Of a DNA stretch of 23,963 nucleotides, positions 7,946-16,000 are shown piece after piece. The stretch covers positions 1 through 23,963 of the forward strand of contig JAFYGD010000158.1 in the NCBI GenBank assembly GCA_017543415.1, in the 5' to 3' direction. The notes under the pieces are model-generated. The model was not told where the DNA came from. It worked only from the letters and a program-made list of their open reading frames with translations, and did no database searches. Origin of the DNA: Eubacterium sp. GTDB taxonomy: Bacteria > Bacillota > Clostridia > Oscillospirales > Acutalibacteraceae. The translations under genes and the position numbers were made by a program. Each line of letters begins with the position of its first letter. Position 1 is the stretch's first letter.

Positions 7946-9682
7946 TTATTTTTCAATGGCTGCCTTTTCCGTGTTGGCGGCTGTGATTTTATCGTAAATC
8001 TCTTTTTCGAATTTGCGTTTTCTTACGTAGGTGTAAAGCCCGTTCTGCTCCTGCTCAATATCGTAAAGCTGGGTGTAGCAGAAGCCGAAAAGCTTTTTGT
8101 TTTGCGTTATCGCTCTTGTAAGTCCGCAGTAGCGCTCTGCAAATTCCTCGGGCGTTTTTACGTCCTTTCCGTAGCCCCAGGATTTAACGGAGCCGTCGGC
8201 CTCCCACTTGATTCCGCCGTATTCGCTTATGAAAACGGGCTCACCGCGGTAGGTCTGACGTCCGGGATTGTCGTTTAAAACGTGCTCATAAAGGTAGTTT
8301 TCTGTAACAAATCGGTCAAAGCTCGCCTTGAATTCTGCGGGTTCTGCACGGTAATCGTGAAGGTCGTAAATATCCGTTTTAACGTGGTAATTACCGCTCG
8401 TGTCAATGCACGGGCGCGTTTTGTCAACCGCCTTGGTGTAATCGTAATCGGCTGCAAGCAGCGGGTCGTACTGTTTTCTTCCCTTATAGTCCCAGGTTTC
8501 GTTGAACGGGCACCAGCCTATAACCGACGGGTGGTTGAAATCTCTTTCAACAGCCTCGCCCCACTCTTTAAGGAAAATATCAACGCTTTTCGGATTTGAA
8601 TAATCAAGCCCCCAGTTGGGATATTCGCCCCATACAAGGTATCCCGCCAAATCCGCAAAGTAAAGGAAGCGGGGGTCAAACACCTTCTGGTGAAGGCGGG
8701 CGCCGTTAAAGCCGAGCTCCATGGAAAGCTCAATATCCCTTTTAAGCTCCTCGTCGCTTTGGGCGGTGTAAATTCCTTTTTTGTAAAAGCCCTGGTCAAG
8801 TACAAGGCGCTGAAAAACGCTCTTTTCGTTAATGAGGAATTTCATTCCGTCAAGCCGCGCGCTCCTGAGCCCGAAATAGCTTTTAACCCTGTCCTCTCCG
8901 AAGCAGAGTTCAAGCCCGTAAAGCCTTCCGTTTCCCGCTTCCCAGAGGTGAGTTTCGCTGAGTTCAAGCTGTAAAACGCTGCACCCCGCGGCGTTTTTTG
9001 TCTGCGCAAAGCCTACCTCTTTTTCACCGTAGTAAGCAGTGCAGGAAAAATCCGCTTTGCCGGCGAGCTCCGCTTCAACAGTGATTTTTCCGCTTATATC
9101 CGGGTAAAGCTTAAAGCTCTTTATGTAGCATTGCGGAGTGTATTCAAGCCATACGCTTTGCCATATGCCCGTTGTCCTCGTGTAATCGCAGCCGTGGCTT
9201 TTAAGCTTTTCGCTTTGCTTTCCGCGGGGAACAAGGGAGTTTTTAACGTCGTCCTCGCAAAGAATGAATATTTCGTTTTCCCCGTCTGTTACAAGGTCGG
9301 TAATGTCAGCGGCAACCGGGGTGTAGCCGCCCTTGTGCCTTATGGCCGGCCTGCCGTTTACAAGAACGCTTGTAAGGTAATCAGCCGCTCCTATATGAAG
9401 GAAAACGCGGTTTTCGCCTTTATTAATATTAACGGTTTTTCTGTACCATACCTGTTCAACAAAGCCCGTATAGCCTATGCCCGAAAGCTCGCTTTCAATA
9501 CAGAAGGGAACGTTAATCTGATAGGGGTATTCGCCGGCTGCGCGAACGCTTAAAGCCCTTTCAAAATCTGTTGAAAAAGCAAAGCGCCTTGTGCTCTTTT
9601 TAAATCCGAAATCCCATTTTCCGTTCAGCAGTTCAAAGCGTTCTCTTTCAAACTGCGGCTGAGGATGAACTGAAAGCTTCAT
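7946..9682 (-). CDS. Glycoside hydrolase family 2 (beta-glycosidase), 578 aa
   Basis: Domain order is that of GH2: a jelly-roll sugar-binding domain (about 1-180, with TTGIWQSVWLEY at its end), an Ig-like domain (about 185-270) and a TIM barrel (about 275-575). The acid/base is Glu395 in GWCPFNETWD and the nucleophile Glu487 in FISEYGG, both as expected for family members such as beta-galactosidase, beta-glucuronidase and beta-mannosidase. It is a compact GH2 without the extra C-terminal domains of LacZ, and which sugar it releases cannot be told. No signal peptide is seen. I chose the ATG at 9682 because AAAGGA lies 11 nt upstream; the in-frame TTG at 9688 is too close to that site. It heads the operon with the symporter. 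Confidence 0.92.
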   Translation of the reverse strand: MKLSVHPQPQFERERFELLNGKWDFGFKKSTRRFAFSTDFERALSVRAAGEYPYQINVPFCIESELSGIGYTGFVEQVWYRKTVNINKGENRVFLHIGAADYLTSVLVNGRPAIRHKGGYTPVAADITDLVTDGENEIFILCEDDVKNSLVPRGKQSEKLKSHGCDYTRTTGIWQSVWLEYTPQCYIKSFKLYPDISGKITVEAELAGKADFSCTAYYGEKEVGFAQTKNAAGCSVLQLELSETHLWEAGNGRLYGLELCFGEDRVKSYFGLRSARLDGMKFLINEKSVFQRLVLDQGFYKKGIYTAQSDEELKRDIELSMELGFNGARLHQKVFDPRFLYFADLAGYLVWGEYPNWGLDYSNPKSVDIFLKEWGEAVERDFNHPSVIGWCPFNETWDYKGRKQYDPLLAADYDYTKAVDKTRPCIDTSGNYHVKTDIYDLHDYRAEPAEFKASFDRFVTENYLYEHVLNDNPGRQTYRGEPVFISEYGGIKWEADGSVKSWGYGKDVKTPEEFAERYCGLTRAITQNKKLFGFCYTQLYDIEQEQNGLYTYVRKRKFEKEIYDKITAANTEKAAIEK

Positions 9683-9714
9683 AAGCAAATTATCCTTTCC
9701 GATATTCTGCTTTC

Positions 9715-9743
9715 ATTTTACCACATAAAGAAAAATGTGTAAA
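9715..9743 (-). promoter_or_regulatory. Promoter of the GH2-symporter operon
   Basis: Minus-strand TTTACA (9743-9738), a 17-nt spacer and TAAAAT (9720-9715) lie 33 nt upstream of the GH2 start. No second symmetric element is obvious here. Confidence 0.65.
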
Positions 9744-9765
9744 GAAAAGAGTTAATTTAGATATT

Positions 9766-9930
9766 ATGAACTACTTCAAGGTTTCTTCAGAGGAACAAAA
9801 AAGTATGGCTCAAGCGTTAAGGCGTAATTTTGATAAAACGCACGAGTATACGCTTAACAACGGCGTAAGAACAGGAAAACAAAGCAAACGTTACCGCATA
9901 AACGGTAAAATCATTTATATGATAATTGAA
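9766..9930 (+). other. Coding-like fragment without a convincing start site or stop
   Basis: An open frame from the ATG at 9766 gives about 55 plausible residues (starts MNYFKVSSEEQKSMAQALRR, then a basic stretch). It then runs straight into the hairpin at 9933-9958, after which the frame turns into hydrophobic noise up to 10077. There is no clear ribosome binding site. It could be the remnant of a small gene or chance. Apart from this fragment, the GH2 promoter, the hairpin and a 19-codon ORF, I see nothing else in 9683-10047. Confidence 0.2.
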
Positions 9931-9958
9931 AAGGCGGCTGAGCATCAACTCAGCCGCC
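9926..9958 (-). terminator. Terminator of the minus-strand transcript ending near 9985
   Basis: The 10-bp perfect stem GGCGGCTGAG/CTCAGCCGCC (9933-9942 with 9949-9958) has a 6-nt loop and is followed on the minus strand by TTTTCAA. It is likely to end the transcript of the acyltransferase-like gene. The plus-strand side has only a weak T-rich stretch. Confidence 0.7.
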
Positions 9959-9984
9959 GTATTTTATGCTCCAGGGCGGTTTTT

Positions 9985-10044
9985 TTATTTCTCTTCGGGG
10001 TATTTAATGCCCCACTCAATGCACGCCCGGTTGTATTTTTTCAT
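9985..10044 (-). CDS. Possible 19-aa ORF directly behind the acyltransferase-like gene
   Basis: Three nucleotides after the stop of the gene at 10048, an ATG opens a 19-codon frame, MKKYNRACIEWGIKYPEEK, ending in TAA before the terminator hairpin. AAAGGA lies about 12 nt upstream, which is longer than ideal. It could be a translationally coupled small peptide or chance; I do not recognise it. Confidence 0.3.
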   Translation of the reverse strand: MKKYNRACIEWGIKYPEEK

Positions 10045-10047
10045 AGC

Positions 10048-11337
10048 TTAAAGGTATCCTTTGCTTTTTTTCGGTAAAACGGAATAGGGGAGCAGCCTTT
10101 TGTGGCAGCCGTGCTCAATAAAGTGAATATTTTCCTCCCTCATAGCCTCGCAGAAAGCGTCGTAAAACTTATGCTTTCCGTCAAGCTCCATAAAGGTAAG
10201 GAAGAATTTATCGCGCAGGGCGTTTACCTCAACCATAAGGTCGCCGTCGGTAATGCAGTGTATGCGCTCAACGTAATCCTCAAGTCCGCTCCAGTCGTCC
10301 CTGCATACGTAGCTGATAAGGAAGGTGCCGAAGGGCGGCTTTGTATACGGGCTGTTGAGCTTGCAGTAAAGCCTTTTTCTTAATAAACCGTTTTGTCTGT
10401 CAACGCCCTCCTTGCATTTGCATGCGTATTTAAAGGTCTTAACGCTGAATTCGGGCTGCATCTGAACGTACATCATACTGCGCGTTACGGTGCTTAAGAA
10501 CTCAACGCTTTTATCCTCAAGGTCGCGCGAATAGAATACGCTCATAAGCCTTACAAGGTCGTGATAGGTTTCGGGGCAGCCTACGTCGCTGCGGTAGTTA
10601 CAGAGTATGTTGCCCCTGACAGCCTTTGCTATTGCAGGGGAGGTTACCTTGCATACGGCCTTGAACATAAGGGCCGAAAGAATGGAATTCGGGCTTCCGT
10701 CGTTGCTCCTTGCGTATTTCATAAAGTCGCCCGCCTCAAGCTCAAGCTCGTAGTACTTCGGCTCTTTCAGCGGGTTGAGCAGCTTTGAAGCGTAGCCGAG
10801 CGCGGGAACGTAAACCGTGTCCGCCTTAACGCTTCCGAGCGGCTCCGCGTCTTCAAGCTTTTCCGCGTCGGGGAAGGCGGTTTCGCCCTCTGCAAACGGG
10901 GTGTCTGCGGTTTTTACAGTGCTGTTTTCAAGCTCGGCTCCGAACGCCTCTTTGATATAGTGCCAGAGCGTGCTTTTAATCCAGAACATAGCTCCGCAGC
11001 CGCCGCAAAGGCCGTGGTAAATATTGAAGTATATGATGTTTCCGCTGTAATCAATGCTGCAAAGGTGATAGTTAAGCTCCTTTGAGCCGAAGCGCGGGTG
11101 CTTTCCGTCGGTTACGGTAACGCAAATCGGCGCGTCGTTGTGCTTAAGCTCAATTTCGCCGTTGGGGAGAATGTTTATTTTCTTTGCATAGTAAGGAAAG
11201 CGTTTAAACGCAGTCTGCGCCGCCTTTTCAAGCGCTCCGCCGTTAACACGGTGCTTCATTACAATCTTGATTCTTATGTTGTATGTAATAAATTTACCGG
11301 CCTCGTAAAGCAGGTAACTGTCCGGATTCTGCTTCAT
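10048..11337 (-). CDS. Condensation/acyltransferase-like protein (CAT/BAHD-type fold), 429 aa
   Basis: The length, the opening (a long N-terminal strand-helix unit with RVNGGALEKAAQTAFKRFPY) and the motif YHGLCGGCGAMF centred on His108 fit the chloramphenicol-acetyltransferase/condensation-domain superfamily, whose active site is HHxxxDG or HxxxD. Here the aspartate position is not conserved (H-G-L-C-G-G-C-G), so activity is uncertain. A later FGTFLISYVC segment resembles the second conserved strand of such enzymes. No membrane segment or signal peptide. The start has AAAGGAG 8 nt upstream, and a consensus promoter lies at 11370-11398. In related bacteria similar proteins are annotated only as hypothetical or alcohol-acetyltransferase-like; the substrate is unknown. 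It stands alone in its operon apart from the possible 19-aa ORF. Confidence 0.6.
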   Translation of the reverse strand: MKQNPDSYLLYEAGKFITYNIRIKIVMKHRVNGGALEKAAQTAFKRFPYYAKKINILPNGEIELKHNDAPICVTVTDGKHPRFGSKELNYHLCSIDYSGNIIYFNIYHGLCGGCGAMFWIKSTLWHYIKEAFGAELENSTVKTADTPFAEGETAFPDAEKLEDAEPLGSVKADTVYVPALGYASKLLNPLKEPKYYELELEAGDFMKYARSNDGSPNSILSALMFKAVCKVTSPAIAKAVRGNILCNYRSDVGCPETYHDLVRLMSVFYSRDLEDKSVEFLSTVTRSMMYVQMQPEFSVKTFKYACKCKEGVDRQNGLLRKRLYCKLNSPYTKPPFGTFLISYVCRDDWSGLEDYVERIHCITDGDLMVEVNALRDKFFLTFMELDGKHKFYDAFCEAMREENIHFIEHGCHKRLLPYSVLPKKSKGYL

Positions 11338-11369
11338 GGTGTTCTCCTTTTTTACACGCTTATAAATTA

Positions 11370-11398
11370 AATATACAATGCAAAAACAGCTTTGTCAA
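11370..11398 (-). promoter_or_regulatory. Consensus promoter of the acyltransferase-like gene
   Basis: Minus-strand TTGACA (11398-11393), a 17-nt spacer and TATATT (11375-11370) lie 32 nt upstream of the ATG at 11337. The -35 box is a perfect consensus. Confidence 0.75.
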
Positions 11399-11414
11399 TG
11401 CACAGGATTGTGCA
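11399..11414. repeat. 16-bp inverted repeat touching the -35 box
   Basis: TGCACA-GGAT-TGTGCA (11399-11414) abuts the TTGACA at 11393-11398 and also lies 23 nt past the msrA stop. It has no U-run on the minus strand, so it fits an operator better than a terminator for msrA. Confidence 0.4.
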
Positions 11415-11436
11415 GTTCATAGTCGGGGGTTGTTTT

Positions 11437-11922
11437 TTATTTGTGTGAGAAATAATCCTTCGGTATATGGCAGTATCCGTCCGGATTCTTTTCAAGGTAT
11501 TTCTGGTGGTATTCCTCTGCAGAAAAGAAGCTTTTAAGCGGCTCAACGATTACCGCAAGCGGCTGTCCCGCCTTGCTTTCTTCACAGGCGTAAACGCGCT
11601 CTATTTCTTTTATCTGCTCCTTTTCGGTGTAAAAAATTCCCGTGCGGTACTGAATTCCCCAGTCGTTGCCCTGACGGTTTACCGAAACGGGGTCAATTAC
11701 AAGAAAGTAGCTTTCAAGCAGCTTTTCAAGAGAAATAACTCTTTCGTCATAATCTATTCTGACGGTTTCCGCGTGGCCGCTGCCTGCGCAGACCTCCTCG
11801 TAGCTCGGCGCCGTGCCGGGACCGTTTGCATAGCCGACCTCGGTTTTAACCACTCCTTCAATACCGTCAAAAAATCTCTGAACGCCCCAGAAGCAGCCCC
11901 CTGCAAGATAAATTGTTTTCAT
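11437..11922 (-). CDS. msrA: Peptide-methionine (S)-S-oxide reductase MsrA, 161 aa
   Basis: The catalytic motif GGCFWG (Cys10) sits at the N-terminus as in all MsrA proteins, followed by the family signatures GYANG, CAGSGHAE, a DPVSVNRQGNDWGIQYR block and YHQKYLEKNPDGYCHI near the C-terminus. The enzyme reduces methionine-S-sulfoxide in oxidised proteins in the cytoplasm using thioredoxin. It is full length for the family, without an MsrB fusion. Its ATG lies 3 nt behind the TAG of the alpha/beta hydrolase gene, so the two are co-transcribed and probably translationally coupled; the ribosome binding site lies inside the end of the upstream gene. Confidence 0.97.
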   Translation of the reverse strand: MKTIYLAGGCFWGVQRFFDGIEGVVKTEVGYANGPGTAPSYEEVCAGSGHAETVRIDYDERVISLEKLLESYFLVIDPVSVNRQGNDWGIQYRTGIFYTEKEQIKEIERVYACEESKAGQPLAVIVEPLKSFFSAEEYHQKYLEKNPDGYCHIPKDYFSHK

Positions 11923-11925
11923 AGC

Positions 11926-12642
11926 CTAATCCTTTCGCTCAATGCTTTCAATTATTGCTTTTACCGTTTCCTTCTGCTGTTCTCCGGCGGTTATTTCCGC
12001 CTTGCCGTCGCCCCTTTGTTCTCCGTATGAGGCAACGCCCGAATGGTTGCCGCCCTTTATTTCGATTACCTTATAATCCTCAGGCACAAGGGTAAAGCCC
12101 TTTTCAAGTCTTTGACGGTTCAGAACTCCGTCGTTTTCACCGTAAATGAAAACAACGGGAAACTGCGCTTTGCTTATATCTTCAGACGGATAAGCCGCAA
12201 GCAGAAACAAGCCCGAAAACTCATCGGTGTGTTTTGCGCAGTAGTTTGCCGCTATGGCACCGCCGAGCGAATGCCCTGCAAGATAATAATCTGTATATTT
12301 ATATTCTTTAATTATTCTGTCCGCTTTATTCATACCGGCAAAGGCGTGCCTGAGCGGCATTCTGAGCAAAAAGCAGTCGACGCCCTGCTCTGCAAGGGCT
12401 TTCATCAGCGGAGCGTAGGCGGTTTCCTCAACATTTGCGCCGGGGTAAAAAATCAGCGCCTTATCCTCGCCCTTTCCGTCAAAAAAGTATCCCTCTTTTA
12501 TTTCCCTTACGTCAACCGCGTCTCCGCTTTCAAGGTAAGCGCCGACGTTTTCGGCGCGGTAGTAGCTTCCGAGGTAAACGCCGGTTACTACGGCAAGCGC
12601 GGCAAGAACTGATGCAATAATAATTAAAACTCTTTTTTTCAT
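11926..12642 (-). CDS. Membrane-anchored or secreted alpha/beta hydrolase, 238 aa
   Basis: The first ~28 residues (MKKRVLIIIASVLAALAVV...) form a signal peptide or N-terminal membrane anchor. Without a clear cleavage site I favour an anchor with the catalytic domain outside. The catalytic triad is visible: Ser125 in GHSLGG, Asp171 in YGENDGV and His200 in GGNHSG. It belongs to the dienelactone-hydrolase-like alpha/beta hydrolases (esterase, lipase or thioesterase type); the substrate is unknown. The start has AGGAG 7 nt upstream and the promoter lies at 12662-12689. It ends in TAG, which shows that TAG works as a normal stop in this genome. It is followed at once by msrA. Confidence 0.85.
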   Translation of the reverse strand: MKKRVLIIIASVLAALAVVTGVYLGSYYRAENVGAYLESGDAVDVREIKEGYFFDGKGEDKALIFYPGANVEETAYAPLMKALAEQGVDCFLLRMPLRHAFAGMNKADRIIKEYKYTDYYLAGHSLGGAIAANYCAKHTDEFSGLFLLAAYPSEDISKAQFPVVFIYGENDGVLNRQRLEKGFTLVPEDYKVIEIKGGNHSGVASYGEQRGDGKAEITAGEQQKETVKAIIESIERKD

Positions 12643-12661
12643 GGCGTACTCCTATTATATC

Positions 12662-12689
12662 ATTATACAACTTATTTACAGAATATCAA
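12662..12689 (-). promoter_or_regulatory. Promoter of the hydrolase-msrA operon
   Basis: Minus-strand TTGATA (12689-12684), a 16-nt spacer and TATAAT (12667-12662) lie 20 nt before the ATG at 12642. A second TATAAT overlaps the start region. Confidence 0.6.
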
Positions 12690-12690
12690 A

Positions 12691-12717
12691 GAAAAAAAGA
12701 AAGCCGTTTTACGGCTT
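12691..12717 (-). terminator. Terminator of the 66-aa acidic protein gene
   Basis: The stem AAGCCGT/ACGGCTT (12701-12707 with 12711-12717) is followed on the minus strand by TCTTTTTTTCT. It starts 8 nt past the stop at 12725 and lies just upstream of the promoter of the hydrolase operon, so it separates the two units. Confidence 0.8.
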
Positions 12718-12724
12718 CTTTTTG

Positions 12725-12925
12725 TTATGCCTGAATTTCAATTACAAGCTGTTCAAGGTTTGCGTAAATTGAAACCACCTCGTAATCGGCATATTCCGCA
12801 ATGTTTTCGCCCTCAATATCCGCGGTTTCAAGCACAATGTCGTCAATGTCGTTCCTGTCGTCAAAAACTCTTACCATAACGTCGCCCTGAACCATGATAT
12901 CGTCAACAAGCGTCTGTAAAGTCAT
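12725..12925 (-). CDS. Small, strongly acidic hypothetical protein, 66 aa
   Basis: The frame has its own consensus promoter (12949-12977), a purine-rich ribosome site (GGCGGGGA) 5 nt before the ATG and its own terminator, so it is very likely a real single-gene unit. The protein holds 17 Asp/Glu, two Arg and no Lys. A first half dense in Asp (VFDDRNDIDDIVLE) is followed by a strand-like end (YEVVSIYANLEQLVIEIQA). No membrane segment or signal. I do not recognise the family; the charge would suit a small binding partner, but that is a guess. Confidence 0.75.
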   Translation of the reverse strand: MTLQTLVDDIMVQGDVMVRVFDDRNDIDDIVLETADIEGENIAEYADYEVVSIYANLEQLVIEIQA

Positions 12926-12948
12926 AATATCCCCGCCTTTCGTTTTTC

Positions 12949-12977
12949 ATTATAGAATAACGGAAATACATTGTCAA
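12949..12977 (-). promoter_or_regulatory. Perfect-consensus promoter of the 66-aa gene
   Basis: Minus-strand TTGACA (12977-12972), a 17-nt spacer and TATAAT (12954-12949): both boxes and the spacing match the sigma-A consensus exactly, which predicts strong expression of a very small protein. Confidence 0.8.
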
Positions 12978-13002
12978 TCCTGTATTGTTTACAAATAGTT
13001 CA

Positions 13003-13030
13003 TTTACAAAGCTTTAAAAATGTTTATAAT
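13003..13030 (+). promoter_or_regulatory. Promoter of the 1905-aa surface protein gene
   Basis: TTTACA (13003-13008), a 16-nt spacer and TATAAT (13025-13030) lie 33 nt before the start at 13064, back-to-back with the promoter of the 66-aa gene. Confidence 0.65.
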
Positions 13031-13063
13031 GAAGATGTAAATAACTATAAAGGAGTAGTATTT

Positions 13064-16000
13064 ATGAAAAAGGTAAATAAAGTCACCAGAAGCATAATTG
13101 CCGTTTTTATGGCTGCGCTGATGTTCTTCAGCCTGCCCTCGGCGGTTTATGCGTACATAGGCGCCGTTATACCCAACGACCAGGGTACAACCCACGGCAC
13201 CTTCAAAAGCAACACGGAAACCTATGCTTATCTCAAAAATGATTATATCCATTTTGATATATGCATAGCCCCGACCAATGCCGCCAATCAGGGCTCATTG
13301 GTCGGCGTCAAGGCGCATACGGTTCCGATGGCGACAATGCCCTCGGACAAAACCAAGCTTGACGCTCAGGGCGTCCAGTATCTGCGGTATATGAAATCCG
13401 GGGCAAAGATTGACAAAACGGGTTACGAACTGTTGCCCGATGTTTTCAGTACATTTCAAATTTCAAGAGTAGACGTGCGGTATAACGCAACTGACTCTTA
13501 CAAGCTTAACGACGAGGATGATACTCCGATTCAGTACGGCGGAGAACTCGCTCTTAAGTACTGGCTTATAGGCGAGGGCACAACCTATACCCTGAATTCA
13601 TATTTCAGCCTGGTAAAACTCAACGAGGGCGACACACAGGCCACGGAATTCGGAAGCAAGGTTTACGAGAACCCCGAAGACAGTTCCGTTAACTGGGGCG
13701 TGCGTTGCACAAGCATTCTCACTTCCAACAAGCAAATGACGATTTCCGGAGACGGATACAGCGGTGACGTTTCACCGGTTACATTCTACCGTCTTCAGAT
13801 GGATTTCGAGAATTTCCCGAAAATGGGTCACGAATCCATTAAAAAAGAACAACTTAAGGATATTCCCGTAAACGCACAGACTTACAACTATTACAGTGGT
13901 ATGGTTTCGCGTACGGTTATTTCAAACGGTGTCAGCGAAACGGAATCCGATACCGTTATTGAGGTAAACTGCGACAGTTATAACTTTGCATCACCTTTTG
14001 TTGCTGCAAGCCGGTTCTATGATTTTAACTACGTCGGCTGCGTTGAAGGACACGATGACTATTATTCCGCATCGGTTTCATACGCCGACAACAAACTTAC
14101 CACTTACGGTCAGTGCGACGCTGCGTATGTTCAGAAGTACAGTGATAATCCGGGTTATTATCAGAACCTTTACGCTATATCGTCATCGCTGTGGGGTTAC
14201 CGTAACCTCTCAACACAGGAAGAGGTACAGCAGCAGACAATACAGCCCGACAAGTTCGATATGACGGGCGACGCTCAGTATCTTGCGGTATTTCCCGACA
14301 AGGTGCAGAGCGGAAAACAGCTTTATAAAGTTGTTCCGCTGGCTGACACAACAGCTATCGACGCATATGAAACGGCAAACGGCGTTAAGAGCGTAGCCCG
14401 CTACAGAGGTCAGTACGTCGTTGAAAAGAATAATGACGGTTCGGTAAAGTATTACAAGTTCAATACCGGCGTAGCGTCGGTGAGCCCGTCGATTGTCGCA
14501 AACTGGGACGCGGCTAACGGCTATTTCCGTCTGAAACCCGACGGAACGCTTGAATTTGACCAGAGCAAACTTTCCCTTAACGCGCCGACATTCAAGTTCT
14601 ACAGCCCGAAGGACGGCGGAGGACTTACCTTTGACGGATATGACGCAAAACTGGGACTTAAGTTCGGAATCAAACCCGATAAAAATGACGCTTATATTAA
14701 CATTGACCTTCCCGGCAACGGCGTTTCCGTTAAGGGCGCAAGCGTTGACACGAAGGGCAATCTTGTGTTTACCGGTAAATTCAAGATTAACCTTTTCGTT
14801 GCCCAGATGGAAATGCTTAAGCTCGGCTACGGACTTAACACGAAATCAGAGTTTGTATGCAACGGCGTTCATGCAAAGGGCAAACTCAAGGTTCCCTCAA
14901 TTCCCGGCAAGGACGACGATGACGACGATAAAGACGATAAAAAAGACGCCAAGCCCAATGTTCTCGGTTTCGGCGGAGCAAGCATGGAAGGCGAGGTTAA
15001 CACCTTCGCCGGAGAAGAACTCTACGACTTCAAGTTTGAGCTCACCGTTAAGAACCTTTTCACAACAAAGGCGAAGCTGACGCTCGTAAGGCTTAAGAAC
15101 GGACGTCTCTGTCCCGAAGAGCTTTACTTTGAACTGAAGATGACAAACGGCGCGGCCATTGATTTAACACCCGCAACTCCCGCAGTTTCAATTACCGGCG
15201 GAGGCGGCGGAATCTCCGGCCTTGCCTCAACAATTGACGGCAACTACACCTGCATTCCTCCCGTTGTGCTTACTCTTGTAACCTACGGGCAGGTGGTTAA
15301 GGTTATTGACGGAAAGCTGACGGCGAAAATCGGACCGAGTATGCTTCGTCTTATCGGTAACGACGTAGGCCTTAAGGTAGGACCTTCCTCGCTCAAGGTA
15401 ATTGACCGCGCGGAAGCGGGCATCTACCTTACGGGTAAGGAGATAACTTACGGAAACGCATCCAAGAATATACCGACAAAGACCTACCGCGGCGTAACAT
15501 TCGGCGGCGATATCGGACTCGGCATCAAGATATTCAATTTCAAGGATGACGACCCCGACCCGCTTGCGGGACCGCTCAGCTTCTTTAACAACACTATTTC
15601 CGCAGACTTCGGTCTCGGTCTTGAAACATACGCAGGCGGAGCTACCGACGGCTCCGACTGGATGTACATGTATATCGGTACATACGGTCTTGCCGCATGT
15701 TCGCTTAACTTCCCTGCAGGCATCCCCGGTATCGGAGGCAAATCAATCCTGGGCGCATCGCTTCAGTTTAAGATTATAGCTCAGAGCGCGTTCCCCGAGG
15801 GCAGCGTTAAGGACTTCTTTAAAAACGCAAATCTTGCGGGCGCTATTGTAGCAGAGGGCCACGCTCTCGGTTTTGCACACGGAAGAATCACTTACATTCT
15901 TCCCAAGACCGTTAAGTTCCAGGGAAGGCTCTTCAAGGACCTTGACGAGATTAATTGGGACGATATCATTATCGACAAGGCGGCACCCGGAGGAAACAGA

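Noticed and set aside
11467..12030. Open frame of 187 codons on the plus strand opposite msrA and the hydrolase gene
   Set aside because: It lies antisense to two genes with clear catalytic motifs, has no ribosome site, and its product is low-complexity hydrophobic sequence.
12043..12612. Open frame of 189 codons on the plus strand opposite the alpha/beta hydrolase
   Set aside because: It is a shadow of the real gene, which shows a full Ser-Asp-His triad.
12971..13063. Upstream start for the 1905-aa protein
   Set aside because: It would place the promoter boxes at 13003-13030 inside the gene and bury the signal peptide; the ATG at 13064 has an ideal ribosome site.
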